Assembly (NCBI GenBank): GCA_035236585.1
Contig: CP141136.1
Location: 49,927,136 to 49,991,135 of the forward strand
Length of the DNA stretch: 64,000 bases
Reading direction: 5' to 3'
From: Warburgia ugandensis
Taxonomy: Eukaryota > Streptophyta > Magnoliopsida > Canellales > Canellaceae
Both the position numbers and the translations under genes were made by a program. Numbering within the stretch: the stretch's first letter is position 1; the number at the start of each line of letters is the position of its first letter. The notes beneath the pieces were generated by a model. That model was given only the letters and a program-made list of their open reading frames with translations. It did no database searches and had not been told where the DNA came from. Positions 37,118 through 51,189 of the stretch are shown here, in pieces.

Positions 37118-37213
37118 CATACTAGCAATCATCTATACTATTTCATCCTATTATAATCACACATATATACTAGCAATCATCTATACTATTTCATCCTATT
37201 ATAATCACATGTA
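37118..37213. repeat. Tandem duplication, 2 x 48 bp
   Basis: TACTAGCAATCATCTATACT and its continuation are repeated with a 48-bp period and almost no differences. Confidence 0.9.
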
Positions 37214-37970
37214 ACATTTATCCATCAACACATGCTTTTCCTCAATGATACACATGGATTCTATTATATGGTTCAATCACATGAAATATGTATAGATTTA
37301 TTATAGCATGGGTACGTATGAATCAAAGTCTCATGAACACATGCAGATCAAGCGTAAAATACCACGCATACATTTATCCATTTAAACCCAATTAAAATTC
37401 ATGTTTACAAATTTTTAAATAAATCTAAAAAATGAGATGGGCAGATCTACCCACCTCACTGTATATCGATTGTTCTTCTTAAGATTTTTCCCTCTCTCCA
37501 CTTCTTTCTCCTACATCTTCCTTCTTCTCTCTCTCTCTCTCTCACATGCGCTTTTCTTCTTTATTTTCTTTTGGATGCTCAACATCCTCTATTAAAGAGT
37601 CATGAGTATCATATTTACTCTCCTAACTTCCTTCCTTTTGATTGGTTTTTGGTTGTAAGTTATTTAGATAGAGATCCTCCTTATCTTTATTTGTTATATC
37701 CTTAGGTTGATTGTATTTGGACATGTTTTATTTACATTTCTTTAAATAGTCTATTATGATAGATCTAATTGATAAAGATCACATCAAGATCATCAATCAT
37801 TAACTATCTATGATTGTGCAACCCACTCCAAAAAACTTGTAACTAATTTTATCAAGTGGGTGCCAATATCCCCACCGTCAAATTTACACTACCTTATAGT
37901 CATTGGATTTCTCCTCTGAAGCTTAATCTATTGATAGAGTTTTCATAATCTAATTATTTAGATTGTGCAA

Positions 37971-40440
37971 TGATATGTATCTAATTTTGCATAAAAGCCA
38001 CCCGATTACTTACCCATATATTATAACTTATAGTGGTAAAATAGGGTTTTGACCAAGATTTGTAATACATGCATTTTTGACCTAATGACTCAAAATTTTC
38101 ATATTTTGTAGGACTAGAGGCCAATCTAAGGTAAGTATATAATTAATCATATTTTTTGAAATTTAATTAAATTTTAACTTTTTGTAGGAAGCGAGATGGT
38201 GATGCAATAGTTGAGGTCGATTAGGATGAAAATGGAAGATCAAGATCAAAAGATCAAGTCAAGACCTAGAGATCATCAATCCAAAATGAGATTAAATGTC
38301 AAGATCATCTTTAGAAGAATTAATGGATGCAATTAGAGGAGACAATGGTGGCCAAAGTGGGCCCTTGCACAAGCCATGTAAAGTCCACCACCTTTGCATG
38401 GTTTTACTTAAGCCACTTAGCTATATTCAAGCTACGAGCAAGGTGACAAACTAAGGACCCAAGCCAGCAACCAAAGGCAAGGATTTAAGTCAACAAGCTA
38501 TGCCAAAAAATCCATCCAAGCCAGCCATGGAGACAATAGTTCTGAAAGTTAACCATCATAAGCCACATAAACCAAGCTATATAGAAGGCCATGATTGGAG
38601 GAAAATCCAAAGATTTATCCTTGGGATTAATGGGGATATTTTGAAAGAGAATTGATGGAAATTCCACTAGGATAAGGTAGCATGTACGCCAAAAAAAAGA
38701 GAACCCTTCATTTTTTATGTTTTTCCTATTTTTTTTCTCAATTTCCACTTTAGCACACAAACCTACTACGAATTTTAACCTTTCCACTTAAGGAGTTTGA
38801 AATTTCTAAAACTCGTTGACGAACTCACCATTCTAACTCTATCCAATCCCTCATTCCACTTCTTTCCTCTTTTGTCTCCATCTTTTCTCACTTCTACATC
38901 TCTTTCCTAACCACCTATCTACCTAAAATTAATCCTAACCAATACATATCTTAGTCATCTCCACCCTAGGATTATATACTATAAAAGAGGAGAAGGAAGC
39001 CACCTATATAACTCCTCTAGGGCTTCCACATTGGGGGATATCTTTGGGAAGGAAGGAGGCTCCTAAGAAAGTGGCACCTCCCTCCTCCTTTAGCTCTTTT
39101 CCACGCCTCCCATTCTAGAATAGAAAATCAAGGTGGAATGCTTAGAAGTGGGATGCATCCAACACCTCCAAGCCATCTCCAACCTTTCTTCTTTGATTCC
39201 TCACTCATCTACAAGGTAATTCTTCTAGGCTTGTGTTCTTGTTCATGGTTTTATTAGTTTTCCTTTGGCTGGATTGTTTATGCATAGTGATTCCTCTTTT
39301 GCTTTTCAACTTGTTTTATCCTTTGTTACCCATCAATATTTGTTATTCATAGATCCAAGGTTTCTTTCCTCTTGAAGTGACAGTCAAGGGAAAGCTATCT
39401 TTTATCTTCACTTTGTTCTAGATATGCATCTAGGTGCTTTCCTTTGCAATTTTCTAGCCTTTGATCACTTCTTTTCTCCTAAGGGTTCCACCCATGATGC
39501 TTGATGATATTGGCTATGAATAATGGGTAGTTTAAGGTGGTTTTGGTTGAGATTTTCTTGTTAGAAGAGTGTGCACCATTTCATTATTCAATACATGTAC
39601 ATGCATACTACTCTATATGTAGTTTGGAATCAATAAAATCACTTGAATGTTTAGCCTTCTCTAGTTTGATTTGAATGTTTCATGGTGATATTAAGAAGAT
39701 TTTGATGATAAGATTCACACACAAGGTTGCATGCTTTAGTTAAATGTTCCATACATTCTTTTCTTAAAGAATCGTACAAGTTGTGCCTTGGATATTCTCA
39801 TGCAATCCACGATTTTCTATTAGCATTGAGGGTCATTTAGATTTAGCAAAAGAAGTCACACGCTATCATCCTTGAACCATGTGTACACCTTTTGGGTCAT
39901 ATGCATACTTATGAGGGGGTGTTATATGAAGTTATTTGATGCATTTGCATGTTCCATTTAGATAGTTACCATAGATGAATTAAGATTACATTCTTTTAGT
40001 TTTCATCTAAAACATCTTGTAGTCCTTTCATCATAGGATCATACACACCATCCATTGGTGTCATGTGCATGATTGTTAGATGAGTTTCTTACTCTATTTG
40101 TTTGGTTCATTAGTTGAACATTAGTTAGAGAGTTTTCAGTTTTAATCTTAGAAAGTTTAGTTTCAGTTTAGAAAAGTGTTATTTGTAGAAAGTATGTTTT
40201 TAAGAAAGTTTCCTTGTTAATTTCTTTACTTTTATTTCCATATGTCATGTGTTCAATTTATGTCAAGTTTCCAATCTTAGTTTTAGGTTTAAAATCTCAC
40301 TATCTTTGACTAGGTTATTTAGTCTAGGTAAGGACCCACATAACACACAACCATTTCATTCCCTATGGGATCAACCTCCTCGCATGAATTACTACATTTG
40401 ATTCATACGCATGTGAGTTTTAACTTAAAATCACAACAAA
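37971..40440 (+). mobile_element. Athila-like 5' LTR fossil
   Basis: The left end aligns with 55024 onward (TTATAACTTATAGTG, then TTTTGTAGGACTAGAG versus TTTTGCAGGTTCATGA). The right end TTAAAATCACAACA (about 40425-40440) matches the end at about 61082-61095. Length is about 2.5 kb. The two LTRs are visibly diverged over their length, so the insertion is old. Confidence 0.75.
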
Positions 40441-42949
40441 TTTTTAGTGATGCTGCTAGGGAGTTGCAATGTTTTGTGTAGTGGACCATACTTTAGATTA
40501 TTTACCTATAGTCTAGGTTTAAGGTGCATTAGTTTAGGTTTTTGCATTATTTTTTTTATTTAATTTCTATTTTCCTCATATTCACCATTATTGTTTGATT
40601 TTTGTGTGAGGGAAATCGACAAAGGAGTGGTGGAAATCTTGTGGGCCAGGGCTTCATCCGCATAGATTACCTTTTTATTTCTTTTGTAGATTAGGATTTG
40701 AGTGAAATTGTAGTGAGGCACATTGTAATTTTAAATTCAATTTTATTTAATATGTAAATGGGTTGTACTAATACAGGGCAAATGTGGGGTATGGTGGCCC
40801 ACACTTGTTCATCATCAGACCTCTCACTATGAGCAATCCTCACCCAAATTTTAACTTTTAGGTTAAAGTGCACTTTGTATAATTTGGCATTTGTGACGGT
40901 AGAATAATTCATATAAATTAGGGTCATGCATTTATAATTATTGCATAATACTTAAGATTATTGCATTAATTCAAGCACCCATTTAATAAAGGTTAGCTTG
41001 TGCTTGGCTATAACCAAAGCATAAGCTACATGGTTATAGTGTCTCGTCTGGTAAGGTGCTTGACCCTTTATTAAGTAGCATATAGGTAGCCATTACTTTT
41101 ATTTTTTTTTTGTATTGCATGTTTACAACTTTATGGTCGAATGGAACTTAATGTTAGTAAGGCCCTACAAGAACCCTTATAAAGATAAGAAATGAATTTC
41201 ACCACCATCTCCTTGGCCCACTTAGGAATCAATCAACATCCTTGTATGCTACGATCCCAACCCTTGAACATTAATTTAAAATCAAGTAGGAAGAGACTTA
41301 GGGTATCAAGCTCATAGGACCCTTTTAGAAGGACGAGATCTATCGTCACTCTAGTGGATTCTAAACAGTATGGTTATAGTGGGTGTCTTAAATTTGAAGT
41401 GATTTTCACATAAATGCCTACTGACATGTGGACTATATTAACCACTTTAAAGGATAACTCAACTGGTAGGCAGTAATCCAATGTGGATAAAAGGAGGAGT
41501 TGTCTAGATCTAGGTTTAAGAAGATACCACCTATGCACTAAGAAAAGATAATCAACACATTGCTCAATTGGTGAACACTATGATTAAATTGCACATCACT
41601 TAGAGTTAGAGTCAACATATAGATAGGACAATAAGACTAGGATAGTTTATGTAGGGGCATCGCTCTTGAAACTTAGAGTTAGCACCTTTTGACCTAGAGA
41701 TTCAATGCAACCTTGGGCAAGGGGAAAGAAATCAATTTCCTATCTCTATGGCTGAATCACAAGAGAAGTTGAGTACAAATCTATTAGAGATTTTTATGCA
41801 CCACTCCAGCTCAACACCCTATCTTGCATAGCTCTACCTCAACAAATGTAGACCATTTTGAGTTAGAGCCAAGAGTCATACAATTACTCCCTACTTTTTA
41901 TGGTTGAGATAGAGAAGACCTTTACCTACATATCAAGGAGTTTCTTGATATTTGCACCACATTTAAGTTCTAGAATTTTTATGATGATATTATTAGGCTT
42001 AGGTTATTCCCATTCCTCTCAAGGATAAAGCCAAGTCATGGCTCATGTGGGTTCCATAAATATGTGGGACCCATTGTCTAAGAATTTTTTGAACAAATTC
42101 TTCCCCATTCACAAAATAAATGCCCTTCATCAAGAAATTATAAATTTCTAACAAAATGATGATGAATAGTAGAATGAATATTGGGAATAGTAGATTGAAC
42201 TATTGCAAAATATGCCTCATCATGGATTTGAGAAATAGCAGTAGAAATATTTCTATGAGGCATTGAAACCTCCAAATAGACAAATGGTAGATGCTGCGAG
42301 TGGTAGGCCCCTCATATTAAAAGATGATAGAGAGGCTTGAGAATTCTTTTAGACATTGGAAGATAACTCCTAGCAATGGGATTCCTTTAATAGAAGAGAG
42401 AAAGGGGGTTTATATGAGATTGGAATGCATACTGATCTAGCCCATAAGCTCGACTCTATTCTTAAAAATGGATAAGTATGATGGAAGAGTGAACAAACTT
42501 AAAACTATGTTTTAGTTCCTTATGGCTGCTACATCTATTAATCTCCACAAGAATTCTATGCACTTTGTTGATCAAGCAAATGCATTAAATGCATATTGCC
42601 AACCTAGCAACAACCCATATTCTGAGGCCTATAATCTTGGATGGGATAGGCATCCAAACTTCTTTAGGTCAAAGAATAACTACTAAGGGGGGACATCTGT
42701 GAAACCCTACCCAAAACATTCTTAGAATTATAGTTCCTCAGTAGCCACCTAGCTTCCAACAACCTCAATAGCCAAATAAACGATCTTTTGAGGAAAACAT
42801 TTAGGCCTTTATTGAAATATCCTTAAAACAAAATGAAGACATCAAGAAGGCTCTAAACCAAGCCAAGTTAGAGATGCAGGTAATCTAACTGTGAGTTGCA
42901 CTACATGATAGAGGAAAGGGTCAATTTCCTAGTCAGCCCATCCTTAACC
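40441..42949 (+). mobile_element. Athila-like internal region: primer-binding site, leader and gag (fossil)
   Basis: Just after the LTR, GTGATGCTGCTAGGGAGTTG (about 40448) is a degenerate form of the tRNA-Asp primer-binding site used by this lineage. Gag remnants follow, recognisable at about 41850-42900 (for example LFPFSLK-like and NGRCC-like blocks, and a GKGQFPSQPI-like block near 42905). The 42480-42700 part resembles the gag C-terminal region. Many breaks are present. The second copy at 61096-62517 aligns along most of its length. Confidence 0.75.
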
Positions 42950-45900
42950 TGTGATGACCCGGGTTTTTTATGATGCAAATTTGATAAAAAGGTGAGATCT
43001 CTTATTTTAGAAATATGAAATGCATGAAAATCTTTTTGTTTTGGAAAACAATCTTTCGTATAAAACCCCGAGTGTCAAAACACATTTTCAAATTATATAG
43101 CCATGGTATAGTTTTAAATTGACTCTATTCCCAAGAAAGTGTTAGTCACAGCCTCAGCTACAGAGAGTAACTACAATCAAGTAACATTGAAAGATAAGGT
43201 AGGGGTTTACTTACTTGTACTAAATCTGGGTGTCTTCTGTCACAGGCGTACCCTATCCTTAAGTGTTTACTTTGTGTCTAAAAAATGTTGAGGATTGGGT
43301 GAGTATATACTATACTCAGTAGGAGTCCATCACTGCTAGTTTTACAATGCATGCTATGTTTAAAATCATATGCTCTTTAAAACATGTGCATGTTTGAACA
43401 CTCATGTTCAATATTGATATTAAAAACCATTGTCGAATTGGAATACTGATGACTTAAAGAATCGCATAATCTAAGTCGAAAGTATCATAGATATCATAAA
43501 CATAATGATATGCATAAGATGCTCAACTGAATCCAACTCATGGATATATGGTATGGTCGACGAACCTCATGTCATGCCATATGCAATGCAAGTAAATCCT
43601 CAAAAACATAGGGCCCACTATGCTCACGACCTCCTCGCCGTGTGGTCCCCGGGTACCTGGGGACACTCGGTCATAGCCTCCACGGGGCATATGACACATT
43701 GACCTAGTTCCGTGACACCAGTGGTAGCCCCCTGTACCACATGTAGTCGACGTAGGGACATGCTTTTTTTGGCGTGGTACCCTTTCCACCTAATAGTGGT
43801 AGAGGCTAGGAGGCCACCCCAGACCTCTCGGCATAGCGTCCACGAGCTTACTAGCCCAAATCATATACAATCAATCAAGTAAAAACCTCTTTTTCAAAAC
43901 CTGCTCTCTTTGGATCCCTCACAACTGCCTGGCCCTCATAACTGCCTACCCAGCGTCTTTTGGGCACTCCAATGTCTTTTGGTAACTCTCAAGGACATGC
44001 AATTTTTCAAAACTCAATAACCACAAATCATGCAATTTATGCAATCATTCGCAAAACACGTCTATGCATAATGTATTTATCATATGCATGCTGAATTCAT
44101 TTATAAAATTAAGTCATGCTAAACAAGTCATATATAAAATTAAGTCATGCTAAACAACTCATATAATTTATACTTAAAACATGCATTCTCAAAACAATCA
44201 TGGGCTCTTTTTAAAAGTCTAATAGCGATAGAGCACCTACCTAGTTTGATCACACTAGTCCCCTTGTCCTTGTATGCTCCTGAACATGGTTTAGGGAAAA
44301 AGGTTAGCTTGGCCTATTTTTCCTCACTACTTAGGCATTAGGGGTTCATTCCCATGCCTATGGGTCTCCTAAGGTCCTAACTGGGCCTTGGTATCGTTAG
44401 GTTTACAAAGGTTTAGTGGCCCCGCCCCACTATCATAGTTTAAGGGTTGTGCCTACCTTAGATAGGGCCTTGATCAAGTATTTTATGGTCTGGGTGTGTC
44501 CACATCATCGATACGGATACAACGCCTTTCACGGCACCTCAATCGGAGTCCTAGAACTCAAGTTATGGGTGTTTTAGTATTCAGAATAAATGGAAGGCCC
44601 ACAAGGTGCGTCCACAGACGCACCGGGCCTTCTGCCCATTTTCTCATTTGCGAGCGCGTCCACGGACGCCTACGCCCCAAGTATCGCCCCTTTTATCGGT
44701 GATCTAAGAGGGGTGATCGGTTATGGGCGAGACAGCCCAATTTGGACTGTCAGATCACCCTACCATGGATCACCATCCATCTCTCAACATCAATGGCTGA
44801 GATCTCATCTCTTGGGGTTTGGGCCCTAGGAAAACATCCAACAGCTCAGAACTTTCATCTAAGGCATCCAAAATGGGGATCTCAACCCTGTTGCTAGATC
44901 CATCGTTCTCAATGGATTAATGGCCGGGGAGAACACTTGGAGGTTGGAAAACCTCAAGTTAACGCTGGAATGAAAAGGTGAGAGAGATATGCCAGCTACT
45001 TGGGCTGGCCGGTGAAGAACATCACTGAAGATTAGAAATAATGCCAAAAACCCTAGCTTGGTTAGAAACATATATAGACCAAGCCTTCTTCATCGTCGTT
45101 GCTGGAAAATGTTGGGAATCATAGGGCAATTGTAGATCTCAATGCTAGGAAGCTATCCAACAGTTTAAGATCAAGAATATCTGGTTTGATCGGCTAGAAA
45201 TAGATGGAGAACTTGTTAGAGACAGTGATGATGCCGAGGTTCTTCTTCATTTTAAAATTACTAACGATCTAGATGGTGGATCATCCAAATTTCTCAAGGC
45301 TTTTGTAGATCAACCCTGTCTGAACACATCTGATGGTGAAGATTGAAAATTACTGGTTGGAAGTGGATGGCTAATTGAATTAGTGTTTCCTAGGTAGAAA
45401 CCCTAGTTCATTGGGGACGATGTGTCCCTTGACGTGCCCTAATAACAGACATGGATTGTCTGTCGGGTGCGTCTGTGGACACTTTCCCAGGGAAAGAGGG
45501 AGAAAGACGAAAAGAAGAAAAATTTGGGGCAGATTGGGGAGGATTTTGGACCTGGGATTTTAGGGCATGGTAGGGGACCTTGTGAAGAACATTAGAAAAT
45601 GTTTTTGGGAATTTTATGGGCCATTTATAGGGATTTTTGAAATTTCCATTATTGTATGTAATTATCATGTTTTAATTCTTTTTATTATTAAATTGGCATT
45701 GGATTCCCACTACCACCTCCTTCTCCACTAGTAGCTAGCATTGGTTTGACTCATGATTACATGTTTTCTGGCTGTTGGATCCATTTGTGGGCCCCCCAGA
45801 GGTGTGAAAGGACCATTTTGCCCTTTTATGGAGAAAAATCCATTTTATTCCCTCGAACTTAGAATTGAGCGCACTTAGTGGCGTTGGAATTGTATTTTCG

Positions 45901-46548
45901 AGCACATTCTAAATATTGTTGTCTTAGGTCTCGGTTATGAGTAAAATTACTATTTTACCCTTTTATTCATAAAAATAGAGAAAAATAAAGTTTTTTCATC
46001 TGGACTCAGAATTTAGCACACTTATAGTCATTCTGATCGGTTTTTGGAGTACATTACAAATATCTAAGTTTTAAGACTTGATTTTATTTTTATAAAAAAG
46101 AATTTTCCTAGAACTCAAAGTTCTAGTTCCACTTTTAAAAATTTAACTTTTAACTTTTTGATAATTCAATTATATTCATAAAAATTGGGGTTATTACAAT
46201 CTTCCCCCTTATAATAATTTTGTCCTCAAAATTTGCATATCAACTCACTCAGGAGTTTTTCGTGGCTCTTTCATGGCTTTACACATGTGGCTTTGCTGCT
46301 TAAGGAAATCTCTACTTCCTTTCATTCAGTTCTCATACTACCTTCTCCTCAAAGGTATAAATCACATGATTGGTTCATCTATTGACATATTAAAATACTC
46401 ACACATGACTAACCTTACTAATGCATTATTCACTTTTCTAGATTTTCACTAGACTTTGAAAAGGATTAATAACTCTTAACTAAGTTATCCTTCTGTTTCA
46501 AAACCTTCTATTTCACTTGGCTGGTATAATACTTTTACCAATCCTAAC

Positions 46549-48500
46549 TGTAACACTTCATATTTTCTTATCCTTAAGCTATTTATCAAAATTCACATCT
46601 TGATTTGATTCTAAAAAAATTCACTGAAATTAGAGTCCGGATGAATTTCACCCAAAGAAAATAAACTTTTATAGAAATGGAATTTTGAGTGGAAGCATGA
46701 ATATTTGAAATGTAGTAAAAAAATTGAGTCAACAACATAAAGAACACTGAAATCGGAGTTCGGATGTATTTGATCCTAAAATCTTACTATTTCATGAGGA
46801 GGTTATGAGTTTTCAAGGAGTATATCTTTTGATATAAGTATAATTTGAAACTAAAATTAAAACCATTAGATAGTACTTAGAAAATGGAATCCAATAAGCT
46901 AAAGAATGCTGAAACATAGTTTGGATGAAGAAGTTATGGGCCTTTGAAGTAGGGTTAATATAGTAATTAAAAGATAAAAAAAACATAACTTAACGGAAGG
47001 GGGCCAAATTGATATTGGCACCCCCCCTCACATTGGAAACCCAATGTAATGTCGGGTCTAGCTCTCTCTCTCTCTCATCTCTCCAATCTCCCCGCTCCAT
47101 CCCCAGAAACCCTTTTCCTGGTGACAGAAAGAAACCCAAAATGGGTTTTTTCAACAAGTAGTCGTTCACCTCCCCTAGGGTCCTCCCTTTTTCCGGTGAC
47201 AACAGATAACCCAGATCGGGTTTTTTTTTTTCCACAGATGTGCAGCAAACCCTCTTCCCTAGGTAGATTTCCATGTCTGGAGTGGCGTGATCTTGAATGC
47301 TGACATCTCCCCTCTTTCCCTCTCTTCTTCCCCAAACAAATTCCTGATTGCAGGTTAGTCCAGCCCCTCTGCTCAAACCTCATCAACGACATCCACCTCC
47401 TACGACCAAATCTCCTTCTCTGGCAAGCTACCTCCATTCAAACCCTCTTCAATACCCTCTTTGTCCAACTTAACAAATTGAAAACCCTCTTCCTTCGATC
47501 AACCATTCCAATAAGTTGCTATCTAGAGTAGCACTACGCTATCCAACAATGTAGACCGAACGGCGTTAAAAATGACACCCACAGAGGCATGAAACCCTTT
47601 TTGACCTCCCATCATCAGCACACGAGCTCCCTTTCGATTAGATCCCCTCTCATCCTTGATTTTCCCCTCTGCTTCACTTCATCTAGTAGATCCCTAGTCA
47701 AGCTAGGTTTCCCATCTCTAATTTTTTCGGCGACCAACAAGAAACCAAATCGAGTTTCTCTGTTAGGCCTGCATGCTAGATCCACCTGAAAAACCCCATT
47801 TCCCCTCCATTTTCTGGTGGATTTGTACCAGACACTGACTGGAAGTCATCAGATCTCTGGCAAACCCAATTTTTGGCGTGTCTAACCCTTTTTGCCCCAA
47901 TTTGTTTCCCTGTTGTGGTTGGGCAGTGACCCAATAGGTGGCTGCCAGCTACCACCATTACCCTATATGCTCCTCGGACATCAGCATGGCCAGGCTTGAG
48001 GAGCCTGGCTTGCTCAGGTCGCACGGGCTAATGTGCTCTGTTCCCCCTGACCATATTAGGTTTTGGCTAGGAATTAGGAGCCGCTCGACCACCACCATCC
48101 CTGCCATTGTCCCCTGCATTTCCCTATCACTAGCACAACCTAGTTTAACCCTTGACCTTTAAACCTGGATTTTGAGCAATCTAAGAGGAGTTTGGAAATC
48201 TGAGAGTACCCTCGTGATCCTTGTGATGCGAGGAACAAAGCCCATCTTTCCAAATATCAATCCAGGAAGATCCAACTCTTGAAAATATTAGACCTGTGAT
48301 CAGAAGTCAAGTCATCTGATCAGTGGTGATCTAGCTTCCCTTTTCCTATCCAAATAGTCTATCATGACCCTTAGGACATGCAAATCACAAATCCTATAAG
48401 ATATTAGGATTAGAAGCCTATTAGAGATGATCTCACTAACCTGGAGCCATGGCTCAGATCAATCTAGGTATTTAGGTATGGAATAAGATCATATTCTATG
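46549..48500 (+). mobile_element. LTR 5' part, plus sense, inside the minus-strand element
   Basis: TGTAACACTTCATATTTTC at 46549 starts a block that matches the 5' part of the LTR at 62518 and the complement of 59330-59822. It contains the GGGGGCCAAATTGATATTGG motif near 46997 and then a GC-rich region (47040-48150). Frames there (47049-47437, 47776-48162) lie in opposing strands and are LTR composition effects. The right limit is uncertain (48150-48560). Confidence 0.55.
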
Positions 48501-48559
48501 ATGCATACCATAAAAGTTGTTAAAAAGGATTATTCCATTAGGACTACCATGCTACAGTT

Positions 48560-49330
48560 TGATCAATACTAGCATGCTTGGATAACTACCCTGTTCACCA
48601 CTAATACAACAGTGGAAAATATTGTGTCACTACCTGTATGGGGAGATAGGACTTTCACAGTGGGGCCTTCCCATAATTGCCCCACCAACTTTTAGCCTTT
48701 GTTTAGGCAAGGTATCATAATATCATCAAATTTCGGGAAGCAGGTGGCCAAACCCTCATAACTTCCCTGGCATAGCATCCCTAGGCTTATGCCTATTTAA
48801 AACAAAACTACAAGCCTCCATGCTTGTATCTAAAATACTTCTTGTACATCTCAGATGACCTGTCTGTTTATATTACCATCCAAGTATTTAATATCCTCAT
48901 ACTAAGGATATAATTTAATTTCTAGATTTAGGGATCCTCATTTACAATGAATGATACCCATGTTCATATAAGTATACGGATTAATCATTTATTGTAAATG
49001 ATCCCCATTTTCTTTAATTTGGTATTCATATATCAAATGTTATTAAGTATAAGGATACTCATTTGATACAAATGATATCCATTACTATTATGTTCTTATC
49101 TAAATTTAGGGATAATCATAAATGACACCCACGTATTTATTCTGTATTTCATCAAATTTCAACACTTATCGCTATCTCATATACATGAATTATGATTCAA
49201 ATGTAACTAAGCATTTTATCATTCTTAAGCATTATAATGTCTATGTATAACAATAATTCCATAGACCATAGGTCTTGTATTCTTAAAGTTCCACCTACCT
49301 TCGTGTAGTAATCCATCCCTTCAAATCCTC
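48560..49330 (-). mobile_element. LTR middle part, minus sense
   Basis: It aligns with 57490-58080 (GGGGCCTTCCCATAATTGCC, CAGGTGGCCAAACCCTCATA, TTCCACCTACCTTCGTG). The orientation is opposite to the LTR 5' part immediately to its left, so the junction is not a single LTR. Confidence 0.6.
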
Positions 49331-51189
49331 TATGATTGACATATGTAATCTATAAATACATACACACTGTCATTATTTGTACAATTTTGGAAAATCTCCT
49401 ATCTATATTCCTTATCTAATCTTGTCTTTTGATATAAAGGATTCAGATCTGTCATGTGTTCCTATCATCCATACAATATATCTTTCTCAGATAATATTTT
49501 ATCCTATTGATCAATAGATTGACGATTAAAATGACCTTCTACTTGTTCTTGATCTTTCATAGATCCCTTGATCAACAATCTATACTTGTTGATAAAGATC
49601 AAGGTCCTAGATCTTGTATTCTCTTGTTCTCCTTTGATCTAAGTTCAGTTATTTGATCATCCCTAAGGAGGATGATCTTGGTTCTCTTACTTGAATCATA
49701 TTTGATCAAGGGTTTGGATTATCTAATCTAATGATCTTGATTTGATCTACAACATACATACTAATAAACACGCATACTAAGTACAATACAATGTTATCAT
49801 TCTTATTGTTCTTGATCATTCAGGATCTCCTTATGGATATTGTTTGATCTTGATTATCTTACTTACCATTTTTATTAAGATTAGATATTTTACTAACCTT
49901 TTATGATATTATTATTATTATTCAACCAGTTAATGTTTTAGTGGTTGAAGATAGCTTATTTCGTCCTAAGTTTAAACTGCTCCTCATATTTCTAATTGAC
50001 TAAAGCTTACTAGTTGAATGGCTAAACACAAAGTGGTTACTTGAATCCTCATGTAAGAAGGTGTTTAGACCTCTCAAACGTCAACAGAAGGTAGGGGAAG
50101 AGCGAGGCTCTATCAGAAAATTCCCTTAATCACCATGTTCAGCATTCACTAGTAACCTTAGCTCAACCTTTCATAAGGTTCCTATGAACATTTTAACCCT
50201 AAGTACTCTTTCTAATTGATTTTAATTAAGTCTATGAACATTTAAAATGTCATTCATGGGTTTAGTATTCTCCTAGTTTGGGCCAAGGATTGAATTATCC
50301 TTATATTGTCCTACTAACTATAACCCTTACTATCATTAAGTCCATGTCATTCATTCCATGTAAATGTCCTTTAACTCGAATTTTCATTTAATTACATTTT
50401 CAATGTAATTTACATAACATAAGCATTAAAGCATAAATAAATACATCCACATTACATTTAATTACATTTTCAAGAAGATCTTAAGCCATTTTTATCCAAT
50501 TTAAGGGCACAGATCTTAATCTATCCCAATTTATCATCATCAATCCATATGATCTTAACTTTATATCATCATCCAAATACATCCACACCATCCAATGATC
50601 CTTGATCTAACTGATCAAGGAGATTACCATTCACTTTTATGGATTTTACTACTTTTAAAGGTCAAGATCTTAAGATCTGCCAATTCAGTTACATCAAACC
50701 CATCTATTGAAGTTATTACATCATTATATCATCATCCAAAATGATTTTTGATCATCCCAGATCTTGTAGGTCAAGGAATCCAAACCAAGTTTTGGATCTC
50801 AATTTGGAGTTAAATTGAGATCACAATTTGGATTTTGATATTTTAGCCAGTTTAAGGGGTTGATATTGATCTTTATTGTTTTTGCTCAATGAATCAATCT
50901 ATGGATCTAGAATTTTTACTGTGATCATGGTCCTTAAGGTTTTAGGATATTTTGAATCCATCCATCAGTTCTGATTTTCATTTTAAGGTCGTCTTGATAT
51001 TGTATTTTAGTAATTATCACAAGTGAATACAATTAAAAACATAAATCTAATACCTCCATTACATTCTACACAATATCAAAAATTCATAGCAACTTTTTTT
51101 TATCTAAAATCGAAGCTAAATTGAGCTCTTAATTGAAGAAAAAAGGTTTTAGTACAATTATTGGACAGCTTAGATCAAATTTGGGCGTA
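49331..51189. other. Unassigned AT-rich DNA rich in GATCTTG/GATCAAG words
   Basis: No gene is seen. Repeated GATCAAGG/CTTGATC words occur at about 49540-50960. It may be part of the LTR to its left or a separate element. No ends were found. Confidence 0.4.

Larger units (their letters stand above)
34140..37970 (-). mobile_element. Long LTR (minus sense), about 3.8 kb, cut at right by the Athila-like element
   Basis: It starts TGTAACAACTCAATATTTTA at 34140. The middle block near 34990-35150 and the CTACCCACCTCACTG block near 37450 are placed like CCACCTACC in the relatives. GTGGGTGCCAATATCCCCAC near 37857-37876 corresponds to the 5' part of the LTR at 56364-59822 (about 59332). Homology breaks near 37970, where an Athila-like LTR begins. 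A G14 run is at 35186-35199 and a 48-bp tandem duplication at about 37118-37213. Frames inside (34668-35138, 36152-36343) look like LTR chance frames. Confidence 0.55.

Noticed and set aside
46990-47437. 128- and 120-codon minus-strand frames
   Set aside because: Same LTR core composition effect; the homologous part of other copies does not keep these frames.
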